A model generated the notes under the pieces. It worked only from the letters and a program-made list of their open reading frames with translations, did no database searches and was not told the origin of the DNA. The position numbers were made by a program, and so were the translations under genes. A DNA stretch of 64,000 bases from Neodontobutis hainanensis (taxonomy: Eukaryota; Chordata; Actinopteri; Gobiiformes; Odontobutidae), in NCBI GenBank assembly GCA_024349245.1, contig JALDNG010002763.1:1-64000 (forward strand). The letters are read 5' to 3'. This document shows positions 11,871 through 22,429 of the stretch, in pieces. Position 1 is the first letter of the stretch, and each line of letters opens with the position of its first letter.

Positions 11871-12276
11871 CTGTAAAAGAAACATTTCATTTCATTCACA
11901 GTGTACAGTGTTTTTTACTGCTTTAGTGGAAAAGAAAAAGAAGCCATAGTGACACTTTAATTGTGAAAAGACATTGCGTGAACTTTTGTCCATTTTCTGG
12001 ATTTGGACATTTGATTACAGAGACTTTGATTTTCTGTCTGATATAGTCTTATCTTTTGATTTGTGCAGCGTCACAGAAGCAGCAGCAGAATTAAACAAAC
12101 TATTGCACAGATAAGTCCAATGATCAACATGACAGGAAATGAAGAGCTATGTTCCTTTGCTGCAAGAATTTATCTCATGTTAATATTTACAGCTCACATT
12201 GTAGCAGTGCTTTATAAATACACCTTCAAACCTCCAATTTTGTGTTTGTATTTTGAATTAAATAAATAATTCTCAC

Positions 12277-12539
12277 ATTTGAGTGAGATCTATCTCTCTG
12301 GAATCTACAAATCTGTGGAGATCTTGGGCCTTGTTCTTGTCCCTCGCATTTATAAAAACCCTGGTCAGACTTGGACACTGCAGAGATGTTGAACTCAGTT
12401 TGGGTTCCTTTATGGATTAGTTTTCCATTTTTATAGAAAAGGACAGAAGAAAGAGCAGTAGATGTGTTGAGTTTACAGCCGAGAGAAACAGGACGTCCCT
12501 CAGTCACAGGATGAACAGGACTCACAAGGACAACATGAC
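12277..12539 (-). CDS. Ig-domain exon of Fc-receptor-like gene 2
   Basis: The acceptor TTTTCACAG precedes 12539 and the donor GTGAGA lies at 12276-12271. The exon is open in phase and encodes HVVLVSPVHPVTEGRPVSLGC, a C-strand with VLFYKNGKL, and SDQGFYKC. It resembles exon 1 of the plus-strand gene (YFYKDGSLV, SDQGSYFC), which supports common ancestry. Confidence 0.7.
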
Positions 12540-12639
12540 CTGTGAAAAGTCAGACTTGGACTATTACATTATCACAGCAATAAAAAGAAGATGATGCTGT
12601 ATTCATCTATTATATGAAAAATGAAATGAAAAAAGTCAT

Positions 12640-12990
12640 GTTGAGGGCATTGCTCAGTTCTCCTGATCCAGACTCACACCAAAACACTGCATTAGTTTTC
12701 TCTTTTGGGGAAAAGTCACATTTCGATGGATCTGTCCAGTAGGAAGTACATTGTGTTCAGAAAAGAACGTTCTGAGAAAAGCCTTTGAGTGTCCACTCTC
12801 CATTAGTGGAGTTGGATTGACAGCTCAGTGAGACTTTGTCAGACGTGAGGTCCTGTGATGTGTCAGGACTCACTGTGAGAGACACTAGGGACTCAACATG
12901 TGCAAAACAATAATCTAAGAGAGCAGCTCAGAGTCAGTGTGCCTCCAGACTGAACCTCTGTGTCACCAGTCACTGTGGCCTTTGCTTTTT
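12640..12990 (-). pseudogene. broken Ig exons of Fc-receptor-like gene 2
   Basis: On the minus strand, 12990-12905 starts like an Ig exon (ATVTGDTEV, GGTLTLSC) but stops after the first cysteine. It runs into a second Ig segment (LTVSPDTSQDL, KVSLSCQS, then CDFSPKEKTNAVFWCESGSG). The latter is interrupted by an in-frame TGA at 12757-12759. The missing second half of the first domain suggests a deletion that fused two exons. Confidence 0.6.
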
Positions 12991-13125
12991 CTCTGCGTCA
13001 CATTATGAAACCAAAAGAACAAGATCAGTTTAAATAAATCACTTTTAGAGAAGCAAGACATTTTATTTGACTGTATTAAAGAGAAAAGAAATATAAGTCA
13101 TAAATGTAAAAATGAATAGACTCAC

Positions 13126-13805
13126 TCAGTTCTTCCAGTGTGGTCTCTCTGCTCCACAGTCTTGTGTCCATTTACATTCTTTAGTTTGAGAAACAAAACA
13201 CTCTAAATAACAGCAGTAAAATAAAATGTTACACACACCAACTGATGACAAGTGCTTGAGTTCAGATTGAATAAACGGAGTTGGGTAAGGCAGTATTTCA
13301 GTGGCTGCCCCCTGTGCATGGACTGACCTGCAAAAGGACTTCAATCTGTCTGAACTTGTAACTTTAGGAGAATTTAAATCTATTCTAAAGAAACGTGAAC
13401 TCAAGGAGATTGGTAAATGGAACTGTTTTTAAACTTGCACAAACTGACTTTTTTGTAACTATTGAGAGTAAATATTGTTCTTTGTGTGTTTGAAAATTCT
13501 TGTTTTTGTCAGAAACTGTGTGTAATGCTGTCGTCTTGGCCTGGTCACTCTTGGAAAAGAGATTTTTGATCTCAATGAGGATATTACCAGGTTAAAGAAA
13601 GATATAATGAATAAAGGACAGCTCTATTTGAGACACTGAACCGAGCTGAGTTTTCTTTCATTGTTTCCCTCTGAGAGTCAGAGGCTGAGTTTAGTCTGAA
13701 CCATTCATAAGTTCCTTTAAAGCCTGGACTTCACAGCTCAGAGTCACACTGCTCTGTTCTGGGATGTGTCACTGGAGGTTTTCAGATGGACTCTGCGTCT
13801 ATTTT
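13126..13805 (-). pseudogene. Ig exon of gene 2 interrupted by L2 LINE tail
   Basis: The minus-strand segment 13805-13612 matches plus-strand Ig exon 2 (1804 onwards): both contain CCCAGAACAGAGCAGTGTGA and the SQRE...MKENSA region. After EWFRLNSASDSQRE the frame is continuous here, whereas the plus copy lacks 2 nt. A LINE tail (13235-13611) then interrupts. The Ig-like end KWTQDCGAERPHWKN at about 13200-13126 may be the other side of this or a neighbouring exon; its CTGTGGAGCAGAGAGA resembles the end of plus-strand Ig exon 3. Confidence 0.55.
13235..13611 (+). mobile_element. L2-type LINE 3' end
   Basis: The plus strand ends an ORF2-like reading with LGEFKSILKKRELKEIGKWN and a stop. A 3' untranslated part of the fish L2/Maui style follows (CTTGGCCTGGTCACTCTTGG, AAAGAGATTTTTGATCTCAA, and a final GGTTAAAGAAAGATA). 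It is 5' truncated, as most LINE copies are. It splits the Ig exon described above. Confidence 0.7.
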
Positions 13806-13950
13806 CTGAAAATACAGAAACAGAATAAGAAATGAAGAAAATTGTTACAATTACTGGTGAAAGTTAGTTTTATTGTTTCTTTGTCTTTTGTGAAAAAGAA
13901 TAGCAGCTGTTGATGAATGTTGGTTTAATGGTGACTTTTGTCCTTGTTTT

Positions 13951-14590
13951 CTATATTTTAACTGTGGAGACTGTGATGAGTTGAAGGAGTTTGAACTGTT
14001 TTGGTGTGAACCTTTCCTCCATGAGTCCAAACAGAACAGAGCAGAAGTTTACATTAAAAGTGAGTCCAAGTCCGTTTAGTTTGGTCCACATTTCTTTTGA
14101 GTGAGAGCAGTCTAAAAACAAATGTGTGTGGGTCTGGTCCTCAGAACAGTTTTGGTGGTTACAGAACAACTCCATGAAACAGTGGCTCTGAGCGGGAGTC
14201 TGGTCACTGATATAAGCCTCTTATATCTCCACGACTTTCATCAGAGTCTTTACAATCCAGGAGCTTTATCAGAGCTGCACATTCATCGTGATTTAAATAT
14301 TTATACAAGACAAAACCACCGACAACAATGTCATTAAGTTTGTTAAAAAGCCTTTTTGATGTTGAACTGTTCCAATCCAGGACATATTTATGAGTAAAAT
14401 CACAAACAACAGTTTAAACTCTGGTCCTGACTCGTCCCACTCTCTTCCTCCAACACTTTTTGTCTCCGCCCAACGTGCATTTCTTATAAAGTCTAATGAT
14501 GTGTTTTTATAAAGGCTAGCATTTATTTTAGGTTTAAATCTATGTTCCCTAATCCTCCATGTTTTTACCTTTAAATAAGACACAAACACA
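13951..14590 (-). mobile_element. degenerate LINE-like fragment
   Basis: A minus-strand frame at 13951-14175 contains an HLFLDCSHSKEMW block with upstream cysteines, like the zinc-binding tail region after reverse transcriptase in several LINE families. A second frame (14293-14589) has VGGREWDESGPEF, which I do not recognise. Frames are broken and the family is uncertain. Confidence 0.4.
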
Positions 14591-14778
14591 ACATTGTGTT
14601 TCCACTTTTACCCTGGAAACACCATTTTAAGTGACTACATCCTGAAGCTCACCGAGAGAGGCCCAAGGGTTTGCAGCTCTGTCGACAAAGCAAAGACTGA
14701 TGACTCTGAGGAATCTAAAATACATCTTTTGAGTTATTTCACACTTTTTCTTTGCTGCAATTTCTTTGTGTTTAAAAT

Positions 14779-15690
14779 CTACAAACCCGATTCCCAAAGA
14801 TTTTGGACACTGTACAAATTGTGAATAAATAAGGAATGCAATAATTTACAAATCTAATAAACTTATATTTATTCACAATAGAATATAGATATCAAATATT
14901 ATCTCTCAAACATTTTGAAAGGTAATGCCAAATATGGCCTTATTTTGGATTTCATGGGAGCTAAAAACAATATCTCCCGGTTGTTTTGGGACGAGTGCTG
15001 GAGCTAAGACGAAGAGAATAAAAACTATAAAACCAATGTAAAGTTTGTCTGTTTAATTCCACTCAGAAAAAGGCATAAGTCCAGCGATGTTAGACGACCT
15101 GCAGCTAACATGAGGTCAGCCCACGTGTGGTGCGTCTGGTCAACTCAATACACTACAATACACTAAAAGTTATAACCTTTGGCCACAGCTCACACAGGAG
15201 GGGGCACTTCCTGCCCCAGTACCAGGACTTTTCCACTAAGTGTCCAGCCAGGGGTGACCAACTGGTTATAACTGGTTTCAACAGATGAGGTATTTAGTGT
15301 CCTGATCTAGGTGGAGTATAGCATGCAAAGTGTGCAAATAACATACAGAAAAGTTATAAGAGTGCTTCTTATTATAAAACACTATAACAATAAGAGGCCG
15401 GAAAAGTGGAATGTACATATAAAGAACAGCTGGAGGACACATTTGCATCTTATTAGGTCAATTGGCAACATGCTTGGGAATAAAAAGAACCTCTCAGAGT
15501 GTCAGTGTCTCTCAGAAGTCAAGATTGGCAAAAGATCACCAATGCTGTGGCAAAATATAGTGGAGCAATATCAGAAGAGTTTGCAGCTATCTTCATCTAC
15601 AGTGCATAATATTCCAAAAATTCAGAGAATCTGGAACAATCTCTGTGCGTCAGGATCAAGGCCAGAAAACCTGACTGGATGTCCGACCAT
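14779..15690 (+). mobile_element. Tc1-like transposon remnant, split by other DNA
   Basis: The left end ACAAACCCGATTCCCAAAGA and the following GGACACTGTACAAATTGTGA match a common teleost Tc1-like inverted-repeat element. The match resumes at about 15388 (AATAAGAGGCCGGAAAAGTG) and continues through the start of the transposase region (ACAGTGCATAATATTCCAAA, CTGGAACAATCTCTGTGCGT) to about 15690. The helix-turn-helix part ends abruptly there; no DDE domain remains. Family recognition is from memory of the repeat, not from a search. Confidence 0.6.
14997..15387. mobile_element. unidentified insertion inside the Tc1-like remnant
   Basis: About 390 bp separates two pieces of the Tc1-like element that are adjacent in intact copies. 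It has no clear open frame. I could not identify inverted ends or a poly-A tail, so its class is unknown. Confidence 0.4.
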
Positions 15691-15842
15691 TTTAGTCGTT
15701 TAAGGGAGTGGGGGATTATGGTATAACACGCTAAACAGAACCAATGTCTAGACTGAGAAGTACGTTTGGTGGGTTTCTGTTTATTCAATAGAAAAACACA
15801 ATGTGATGAATGAATATAATAGTCCAGTGGTCTTTGGCAGCA

Positions 15843-16805
15843 GGAAAGATGGATGGATGGATGGATGGTGAATGGATGAATGGATAGACGAATGGATGGA
15901 TAGATGAATGAATGGATGGATGGAAGGATGGATGGATGATGGATGGATGATGGAGTGATAGATGAATGGATGGATGGATGGATGGATGATGGATGAATGG
16001 ATGGATGGATGGATGATGGATGGATGGATGGATGGATAGATGAATGGATGGATGGATGGCTGGCTGGATGGATGAAATGATAGATGGATGGATAGATGAA
16101 TGAATGGATGGATGGATGGATGGATGAATGGACGGATGGATGGATAGATGAATGGATGGATAGATGAATGAATGGATGGATGGAAGGATTGATAAATGGA
16201 TGGATAGATGAATGGATGAATGGATGGATGGATGGATAGATGGATGGATGGATGGCTGGATGGATGGATGGATAGATGAATGGATGGATGGATGGATAGA
16301 TGAATGAATGGATGGATGGCTGGATGGATGGATGATGGATGAATGGATGGATGGATAGATGAATGGATGGATAGATGGATGGATGAATGAATGGATGGAT
16401 GGATAGATGAATGGATGGATGGATAGATGAATGGATGGATGGATAGATGAATGAATGGATGGATGGATGGATGAATGGATGGATGGATAGATGAATGAAT
16501 GGATGGATGGATGGATGAATGGATAGATGAATGAATGGATGGATGGATGGATAGATGAATGGATGGATGGATGGATGGATGAATGGATGGATGGCTGGAT
16601 GGATGGATAGATGGATGGATGGATGGATGAATGGATAGATGAATGGATGGATGGATGGATAGATGAATGGATGGATGGATGGATGGATGGATGAATGGAT
16701 GGATGGCTGGATGGATGGATAGATGAATGGATGGATGGATGGATAGATGGATGGATGGATAGATGAATGGATGAATGGATGGATGGATGGATGGATGGAT
16801 GAATG
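15843..16805. repeat. GGAT-based minisatellite, about 960 bp
   Basis: Tandem GGAT tetramers are interrupted in a quasi-periodic way by GAAT, AGAT, GGCT and ATGAT variants, giving higher-order units such as GGATGGATAGATGAAT. The long Ser-Ile-His-Pro frames on the minus strand are repeat artefacts. The array follows GGCAGCAGGAAAGATGG, which resembles the LINE tail before a short ATGG run at 25399-25428. Confidence 0.95.
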
Positions 16806-17129
16806 ACTAAAAAGAAAAGTAAAGCTGTCATGAGCAAACAGAAGTGTCAGGAGCAGCAGGAGCATGCACTACCTCTGACCCAGTACAGGTCACATTTACT
16901 AAAGTATTTAGGCAAATGTAAGTTCAAATCAAAGTCCACTATTTTATAAAAACAGTCTTTACACACACAGTAACACACAGTGAGCTGGAGAATAGAATAT
17001 TTTTTTCTGTGGTTAACAGTAAATCTCATGTACAGAGGTGAACGGTCCCAACAGCAAGACTTGTTTTAAACATAAGTTTTTACTTGGTTCTGTTTTTGCA
17101 GAGCCCCTCTACAGTTACCTGCTGCTGCT

Positions 17130-17515
17130 TCTCTGTCGGCCCAGTCCAGTCCAGTCCAGTTCAGTCCAGTCCAGTTCAGTCCAGTTATCGGTCTGCTGCT
17201 GCTTCTCTGTCGGCCCAGTCCAGTCCAGTTCAGTCCAGTTATCGGTCTGCTGCTGCTTCTCTGTCGGCCCAGTCCAGTCCAGTTCAGTCCAGTCCAGTTA
17301 TCGGTCTGCTGCTGCTTCTCTGTCGGCCCAGTCCAGTCCAGTTCAGTCCAGTTATCGATCTGCTGCTCTGTCGGCCCAGTCCAGTCCAGTCCAGTTATCG
17401 GTCTGCTTCTCTGTCGGCCCAGTCCAGTCCAGTCCAGTCCAGTTATCGGTCTGCTGCTGCTTCTCTGTCGGCCCAGTCCAGTCCAGTCCAGTTCGGTCCA
17501 GTTATCGGTCTGCTC
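17130..17515. repeat. nested minisatellite: CAGTC pentamers within ~60-bp units
   Basis: Seven or so units each contain a block of CAGTC/CAGTT pentamers, then TATCGGTCTGCTGCTGCTTC and TCTGTCGGCC. Units differ in the number of pentamers and of CTG triplets, so the array is repetitive at three scales. Overlapping open frames on both strands are repeat artefacts. Confidence 0.95.
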
Positions 17516-17539
17516 CTTCACAGCTGACACAGTCCAGCC

Positions 17540-19160
17540 TCGTCTTCCTCAGCTTCATCTGACTTCATATGCTGGTCCATCTACAACTTCAGCTTCTTTT
17601 AAATAAACTTAAACTCAATTAAATCTCCATTTATTAATGTGCTTGTAGGTCTGAAGGCATATTTAAACTGTATTTCATGCTCTTAAATCTGACTTCATAC
17701 TTAAATGCACCGAGATAATAACTTGTAAAAAGTGTTTTTATTTTTATTCATTTTGAAATAAACTTTTATATAACATAAAAATAGATAAAAGCAAACATTC
17801 ATACCAGTCTGTCATTGAACATTCAACAAAATAACTAATATATTGTGTCACAGGCTCATATTCAGACACAGAATGAAAATGGTCTAAGATTGAGAGATGG
17901 AAATTCTTTTTAATGGAACCAGATTGCTCTCTTTCGGCTCAAACGGCTTTTATATTCAGACAAATAATGTGATTTAATAATTTATGTGAAATATGTGCAT
18001 TTATATCAATGTAATCAAATACACCTTAAAATTTACATTATGAATAAAAAAAGTAAAAATACCAGACACTGAGCCTAAACATGTGTATTGAACATTTTAT
18101 ATAAATTTTCCAAAATAAAACCACACTAAGCAAACAACACTTAATATATATACACCAATATATATATTATTAAAGCTAGTTATTTTGACTTTATAAATTC
18201 TACATTCTGCCTTTATGTTTGTTATTAAAATGCATCCAAATGCTACATCGTTTAAAGTCTTTGACATTGGTGCAATGATCTACTGCTGCTACCAGATCAG
18301 ATTCTGTAGCCATCTTTAAAAAACACATAAAACACATCTCTTCCATCAACACCTGACTGACAAACACTGACGTCTACTTCCTGTCTATCGATTCCTTCTC
18401 TTTAAAAAAAAAAAAAATCTTTTCTATCTTTAGCTGTGAATTCTGTGCTTGGTTGTAACTGGTTAGTTTTTGGTGCACTTATGCTTTTTTCTACCTTGTG
18501 TTGTTAAATAAAAAAAGAACATCTATTAATGTTATTTCAGACATTTATTTTTAAAAGTCAAATATACAAAATGAACTGTTGGACATATTTACTGGAACTG
18601 TAAACTCAAAAATCTCTTTACATTTAAACCTGAAGCTATTATACATCTGTGTAGAACAAAAACTTGACAGAAATAAATATTCACACATTCCACTTCCTGT
18701 TCCCACATTTCATCAGCTCTTATCCTCAGCTGCCGACTGTGACCTAGTAACTTTTAATTCAGTGTTGAATGTGCGACTTAAACAATTGGGTACAATAAAA
18801 TGTAATTATAAAAGATTATATAAGGCTTAAGCATCTTGTAAATAAACACACGCATTGTGTTGGTGTGATAGAAAACAAAGCAAGCAGTGCCTAAAACCTC
18901 TGGAAACACCTCGCTATAATAAAAACAACCCACTGACCAAACAGTCTGAAGGGCTTAAAAATACAAATAAAAATAAAACAGCTGAGTGGAGAGTGAAAAC
19001 ATGTCCACACAAGCAGCAGAACAGACATTAACTTTATATGTTTTAAGTGATAACTTCATCTGGACTCAGACAGAGCCCTGAACAGGTTAGTTTAGTGACA
19101 GTGTTGACCGTATAGAGACTAAAGAGAAGCTCTACCTTCAGATGCAGCACATATCTGAGT
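17540..19160. other. AT-rich intergenic stretch with LINE tail
   Basis: No gene is evident. A LINE-like 3' end sits at about 18290-18515 (reading SDSVAIFKKHIKHISSIN, then an A/T-rich tail with AATAAAAAAAG at about 18507-18517). The remainder is AT-rich with no splice-bounded exon that I could support. Confidence 0.5.
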
Positions 19161-19164
19161 AGTA

Positions 19165-19245
19165 TCTGAGCAGTAGCTCAGTGGGTAGAGCAGTCGTCTT
19201 TCAACCGGAGGGTAAGTGGTTCGATTCTCACTCTCCCCACAGTTC
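19165..19245 (+). repeat. tRNA-derived SINE head or tRNA pseudogene
   Basis: TAGCTCAGTGGGTAGAGC fits an internal RNA polymerase III A box, and GGTTCGATTC about 35 bases later fits a B box. The loop between would place TTC at the anticodon, as in tRNA-Glu. The acceptor stem does not pair convincingly and no CCA-proximal structure is clear, so a tRNA-derived SINE is more likely than a functional tRNA. Confidence 0.55.
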
Positions 19246-19409
19246 AGCGCTCGTTCTTGTGGTATGTGAGAGAGACAGACAGCCTCCGCGGCGCACATGA
19301 CAGATCTCGCAGATCTCACAGACAAACGTCGTAATATGATCGCACATTAGAAGTGTTTGGTGAGATAAAATGTGCATGATAACATTAAGCAAAAATACAT
19401 AGTACATTG

Positions 19410-19530
19410 ATTTTTTTCCCCTCCAATACCGAAAGCAGAACCGATACCGTCAGAGCTTACTGATACTACGGTCTTTCATAATTTAGCCCCGGAGCCAATT
19501 TAATACCGGGTTTCGGTACCCAACCCTATG
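19410..19530 (-). mobile_element. hAT-like non-autonomous element end
   Basis: The stretch ends with ATACCGGGTTTCGGTACCCA followed by ACCCTA, the reverse complement of a terminal repeat I recall from abundant fish hAT MITEs. Only one end is recognised and no target duplication was found. Confidence 0.4.
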
Positions 19531-19622
19531 ACTGACACATCAGCTCATTACACATCCATCCAAGACCCTGGAGCTGAGAGGCGGGCATAATGTATACCTA
19601 TAAAACTTCAGGATGCTGAGTC

Positions 19623-19886
19623 TCATTGTGGTCCACACTTCCCCATTTCCACCTCAGCGTGTTGCTTTAGGTGTCGAGAAGAAGTCTGTTTAGAGTAAAA
19701 TATCTCTCCACACAGCTCACATGGTATCACCAACTCTCGAGTGTGTTGAAGGTAATGTGTCCTGAAAGAACTTAAAGTTCTAAATGTCTTTTCACAACGG
19801 TCACAAGAGTATGGTCTGTGTCCAGTGTGGATGAGCTGGTGTTGTTTTAAATGACCTGCCCGTGAAAATGTCTTCCCACAAATCAC
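19623..19886 (-). pseudogene. frameshifted 3' end of C2H2 zinc-finger gene
   Basis: This reading frame holds the last three finger-like units (SRAGHLKQH, then CDRCEKTF...H, then CELCGEIF...H) and a natural-looking C-terminus. It is offset from the main array by two small deletions, one in the finger at about 19920 and one at about 19885, each apparently 2 nt against the repeat consensus. The upstream gene therefore stops before it. Confidence 0.7.
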
Positions 19887-21490
19887 AGCTGTAGGGCTTC
19901 TCTCCAGAGTGGATGAGCTGGTGTTTTTAAATCACCTGCCTGTGAAAATGTCTTCCCACACAGGTCACAGCTGTAAGGCTTCTCTTCAGTGTGGATGAGC
20001 TGGTGTTGTTTTAAATGATCTGCCCGTGAAAATGTCTTCCCACACAGGTCACAGCTGTAGGGCTTCTCTCCAGTGTGGATGAGCTGGTGATGTTTTAAAT
20101 GATCTGCCCGTGAAAATGTCTTCCCACACAGATCACAGCTGTAGGGCTTCTCTCCAGTGTGGATGCGCTGGTGTTTTTTCAAACCACTTGTATGTGAAAA
20201 TGTCTTCCCACACAGATCACAGCTGTAAGGCTTCTCTCCAGTGTGGATGCGCTGGTGTCGTTCTAAACTACCTGTCTGTGAAAATGTCTTCCCACACAAG
20301 TCACAGCTGTAGGGCTTCTCTCCAGTGTGGATGAGCTGGTGTTGTTTTAAATTATCTGCCCGTGAAAATGTCTTCCCACACAGGTCACAGCTGTAAAGCT
20401 TCTCTCCAGTGTGGATGAGTTGGTGTTTTCTAAAATTACTTGCTATTGAAAATGTCTTCCCACACAGGTCACAGCTGTATGGCTTCTCTCCAGTGTGGAT
20501 GAGCTGGTGTGTTTTTAAATGACTTGAATGTGAAAATGTCTTCCCACACAGGTCACAGCTGTAGGGCTTCTCTCCAGTGTGGATGAGCTGGTGTGTTTTT
20601 AAATGACTTGAATGTGAAAATGTCTTCCCACACAGGTCACAGCTGTAGGGCTTCTCTCCAGTGTGGATGAGCTGGTGTCGTTCTAAACTACCTGCCTGTG
20701 AAAATGTCTTCCCACACAGGTCACAGCTGTAAGGCTTCTCTCCAGTGTGGATGCGCTGGTGTTGTTTTAAATTACCTGCCTGTGAAAATGTCTTCCCACA
20801 CAGGTCACAGCTGTAGGGCTTCTCTCCAGTGTGGATGCGCTGGTGTATTTTCAAACCACTTGTATGTGAAAATGTCTTCCCACACAGATCACAGCTGTAG
20901 GGCTTCTCTCCAGTGTGGATGAGCTGGTGTTGTTTTAAATTACCTGCCCCTGAAAATGTCTTTCCACACTGGTCACAGCTGTATGGCTTCTCTCCAGTGT
21001 GGATGAGCTGGTGATGTTTTAAATGACCTGAATGTGAAAATGTCTTCCCACACAGGTCACAGCTGTAGGGCATCTCTCCAGTGTGGATGAGCTGGTGATG
21101 TTTTAAATGACCTGAATGTGAAAATGTCTTCCCACACAGGTCACAGCTGTAAGGCTTCTCTCCAGTGTGGATGCGCTGGTGTTTTTTCAAACCACTTGTA
21201 TGTGAAAATGTCTTCCCACACAGATCACAGCTGTAGGGCTTCTCTCCAGTGTGGATGAGCTGGTGTTGTTTTAAATTACCTGCCCCTGAAAATGTCTTCC
21301 CACACAGGTCACAGCTGTATGGCTTCTCTCCAGTGTGGATGAGCTGGTGTGTTTTTAAATAACCTGAATGTGAAAATGTCTTCCCACACAGGTCACAGCT
21401 GTAAGGCTTCTCTCCAGTGTGGATGAGCTGGTGTCTTTTGAGATTGTAGACAGTGGCAAACTTGTTCCCACACTGGTCACACGTGTGCAT
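19883..21490 (-). CDS. C2H2 zinc-finger protein, 18 fingers, truncated
   Basis: An intronless 535-codon frame encodes 18 complete Cys2-His2 fingers of 28 residues joined by TGEKPYSC linkers, then a nineteenth broken by frameshift ([15 protein letters not shown]). Such proteins bind DNA in the nucleus, one finger per about 3 bp, usually as repressors. No KRAB, SCAN or BTB domain is in this exon. Helix residues cluster in few types: [35 protein letters not shown]. Fingers 5/6 and 11/12 have identical helices, which indicates recent internal duplication. The Met at 21488-21490 is used because TAA lies in frame upstream at 21524-21526. A splice acceptor (TCTCTTACAG) sits just beyond at 21563, so an upstream coding exon could exist only in another phase. 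One finger has an aberrant linker (TGEMPYSC). Confidence 0.85.
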   Translation of the reverse strand: MHTCDQCGNKFATVYNLKRHQLIHTGEKPYSCDLCGKTFSHSGYLKTHQLIHTGEKPYSCDLCGKTFSGAGNLKQHQLIHTGEKPYSCDLCGKTFSHTSGLKKHQRIHTGEKPYSCDLCGKTFSHSGHLKHHQLIHTGEMPYSCDLCGKTFSHSGHLKHHQLIHTGEKPYSCDQCGKTFSGAGNLKQHQLIHTGEKPYSCDLCGKTFSHTSGLKIHQRIHTGEKPYSCDLCGKTFSQAGNLKQHQRIHTGEKPYSCDLCGKTFSQAGSLERHQLIHTGEKPYSCDLCGKTFSHSSHLKTHQLIHTGEKPYSCDLCGKTFSHSSHLKTHQLIHTGEKPYSCDLCGKTFSIASNFRKHQLIHTGEKLYSCDLCGKTFSRADNLKQHQLIHTGEKPYSCDLCGKTFSQTGSLERHQRIHTGEKPYSCDLCGKTFSHTSGLKKHQRIHTGEKPYSCDLCGKTFSRADHLKHHQLIHTGEKPYSCDLCGKTFSRADHLKQHQLIHTEEKPYSCDLCGKTFSQAGDLKTPAHPLWREALQL

Positions 21491-21499
21491 TATAGAAGC

Positions 21500-22130
21500 A
21501 GTGGCTGTAGTCAGCTTCTTTATTTAATGAGAGTTTGCTTCTGACCAAGAATCCCTGTTTCTCTGTAAGAGACAGAAATGTAAAAGTAATAAAAGATCAC
21601 CTTAACACAAGTTCTAGCAAGTTGGGTTCAACTGGTTGAACTCAGCAGAAAAAATAACCAAAAAAAAACAATAAAAAAAAAAAGGCTCTTGGGATAAGAG
21701 AAGAAACAGCTTCACCTTAAAAATCTTGTCTGAATTCCTTTGCTTTAACTTTGCATAACCTTCACAGACATGTTAAAAAATAACTAATTATTTAACATGT
21801 TGAGTATAATGTACATAATAGTTACTAAAATGTAAGAAGAATATTATACTCCCACCCTCCTCCATCTGCGTGCCGTGTCTAGGATGAAAAATAAATTTAA
21901 AAATGCAACCTTCATCATTAAAATAATTGTTATTTGGGTTAGTTAATTGCATGTCGGGCTACTAAAGAGTACTTGTCTGAAAGTGCGAGACATTTTAATT
22001 TCTGCAAGCCCTGGATGCACTGATTTGTTATGGTGAAGACGTAGATGAGTCCCACGGTAAGGTTCTTAATTTACTGGTTTTGTTCCCAATCTCTTATGGT
22101 CTACGACCAAAAGGGACATCTTAAATACAA
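21500..22130. other. upstream region of the zinc-finger gene
   Basis: It contains a probable splice acceptor at 21563 (minus strand) and A-rich runs near 21655-21685. No second coding exon can be supported. Confidence 0.4.
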
Positions 22131-22149
22131 AAGACAAAAACAATAAGCA

Positions 22150-22420
22150 CTACTTTACAGACAGTCACCAGGGCAAGCCCAGAGAACAGCAGCTGCTCCT
22201 CCACATTAAGAGGAGCTGAGAGAGGCTCGCTCATTGGTTCTGGAAGCCTTTTGGAGACTTTCTGCAAGCATGTCCCACCGAGAGAAAGTCTTGCAAAAGA
22301 CTCTGAAAAGACTAGACTCATCTGGACTAAGAACACTTTGGTTTTCTCCCAAAAGTGAAACAAAATGAAACAGAGCAAAAACTCCAATGTATACACCGAG
22401 TAGTAGGCCGAGATGGATGA
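22150..22420 (+). mobile_element. diverged LINE ORF2-tail remnant
   Basis: CTGCTCCTCCACATTAAGAG and GCATGTCCCACCGAGAG correspond to CTGCTCCTTCACATCGAGAG and GCATGTCCCACCGGGAG in the better copy at 24815-25428. The frame is destroyed. It is an older copy of the same LINE family. Confidence 0.55.
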
Positions 22421-22429
22421 GCCCTACGT

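Larger units (their letters stand above)
11672..12539 (-). pseudogene. Fc-receptor-like gene 2, 3' part: Ig, membrane and tail exons
   Basis: Read on the minus strand, an Ig exon (12539-12277) has PVSLGC and SDQGFYKCEG. It is followed by an exon starting at 12159 that encodes a membrane helix (MLIIGLICAIVCLILLLLL), then tail exons 11870-11822 and 11784-11672. The tail contains TYSVL and VYSSV, each Tyr-x-x-Leu/Val, resembling immunoreceptor tyrosine motifs; neither is a strict ITIM because Ala or Cys sits two residues before Tyr. The reading after the helix meets TGA unless the GTGACG there is used as a splice donor, and the phase to the next exon then does not fit simply. The gene ends at TAA 11672-11674. 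Function by family: signalling receptor of leukocytes. Expression and integrity are doubtful because upstream Ig exons are broken. Confidence 0.65.

Noticed and set aside
15843..16805. CRISPR-like array
   Set aside because: There are no unique spacers between fixed repeats, and the genome is eukaryotic; it is a simple minisatellite.
15597..16865. Long minus-strand open frames of 422 and 350 codons
   Set aside because: They are pure translations of the GGAT minisatellite (Ser-Ile-His-Pro repeats) with no start context, exon borders or domain.
17038..17562. Overlapping open frames on both strands over the CAGTC array
   Set aside because: Three frames are open together because the repeat lacks stop codons; amino-acid content is repetitive only.
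20110..20922. Plus-strand frames with [16 protein letters not shown] repeats
   Set aside because: These are antisense shadows of the zinc-finger array.
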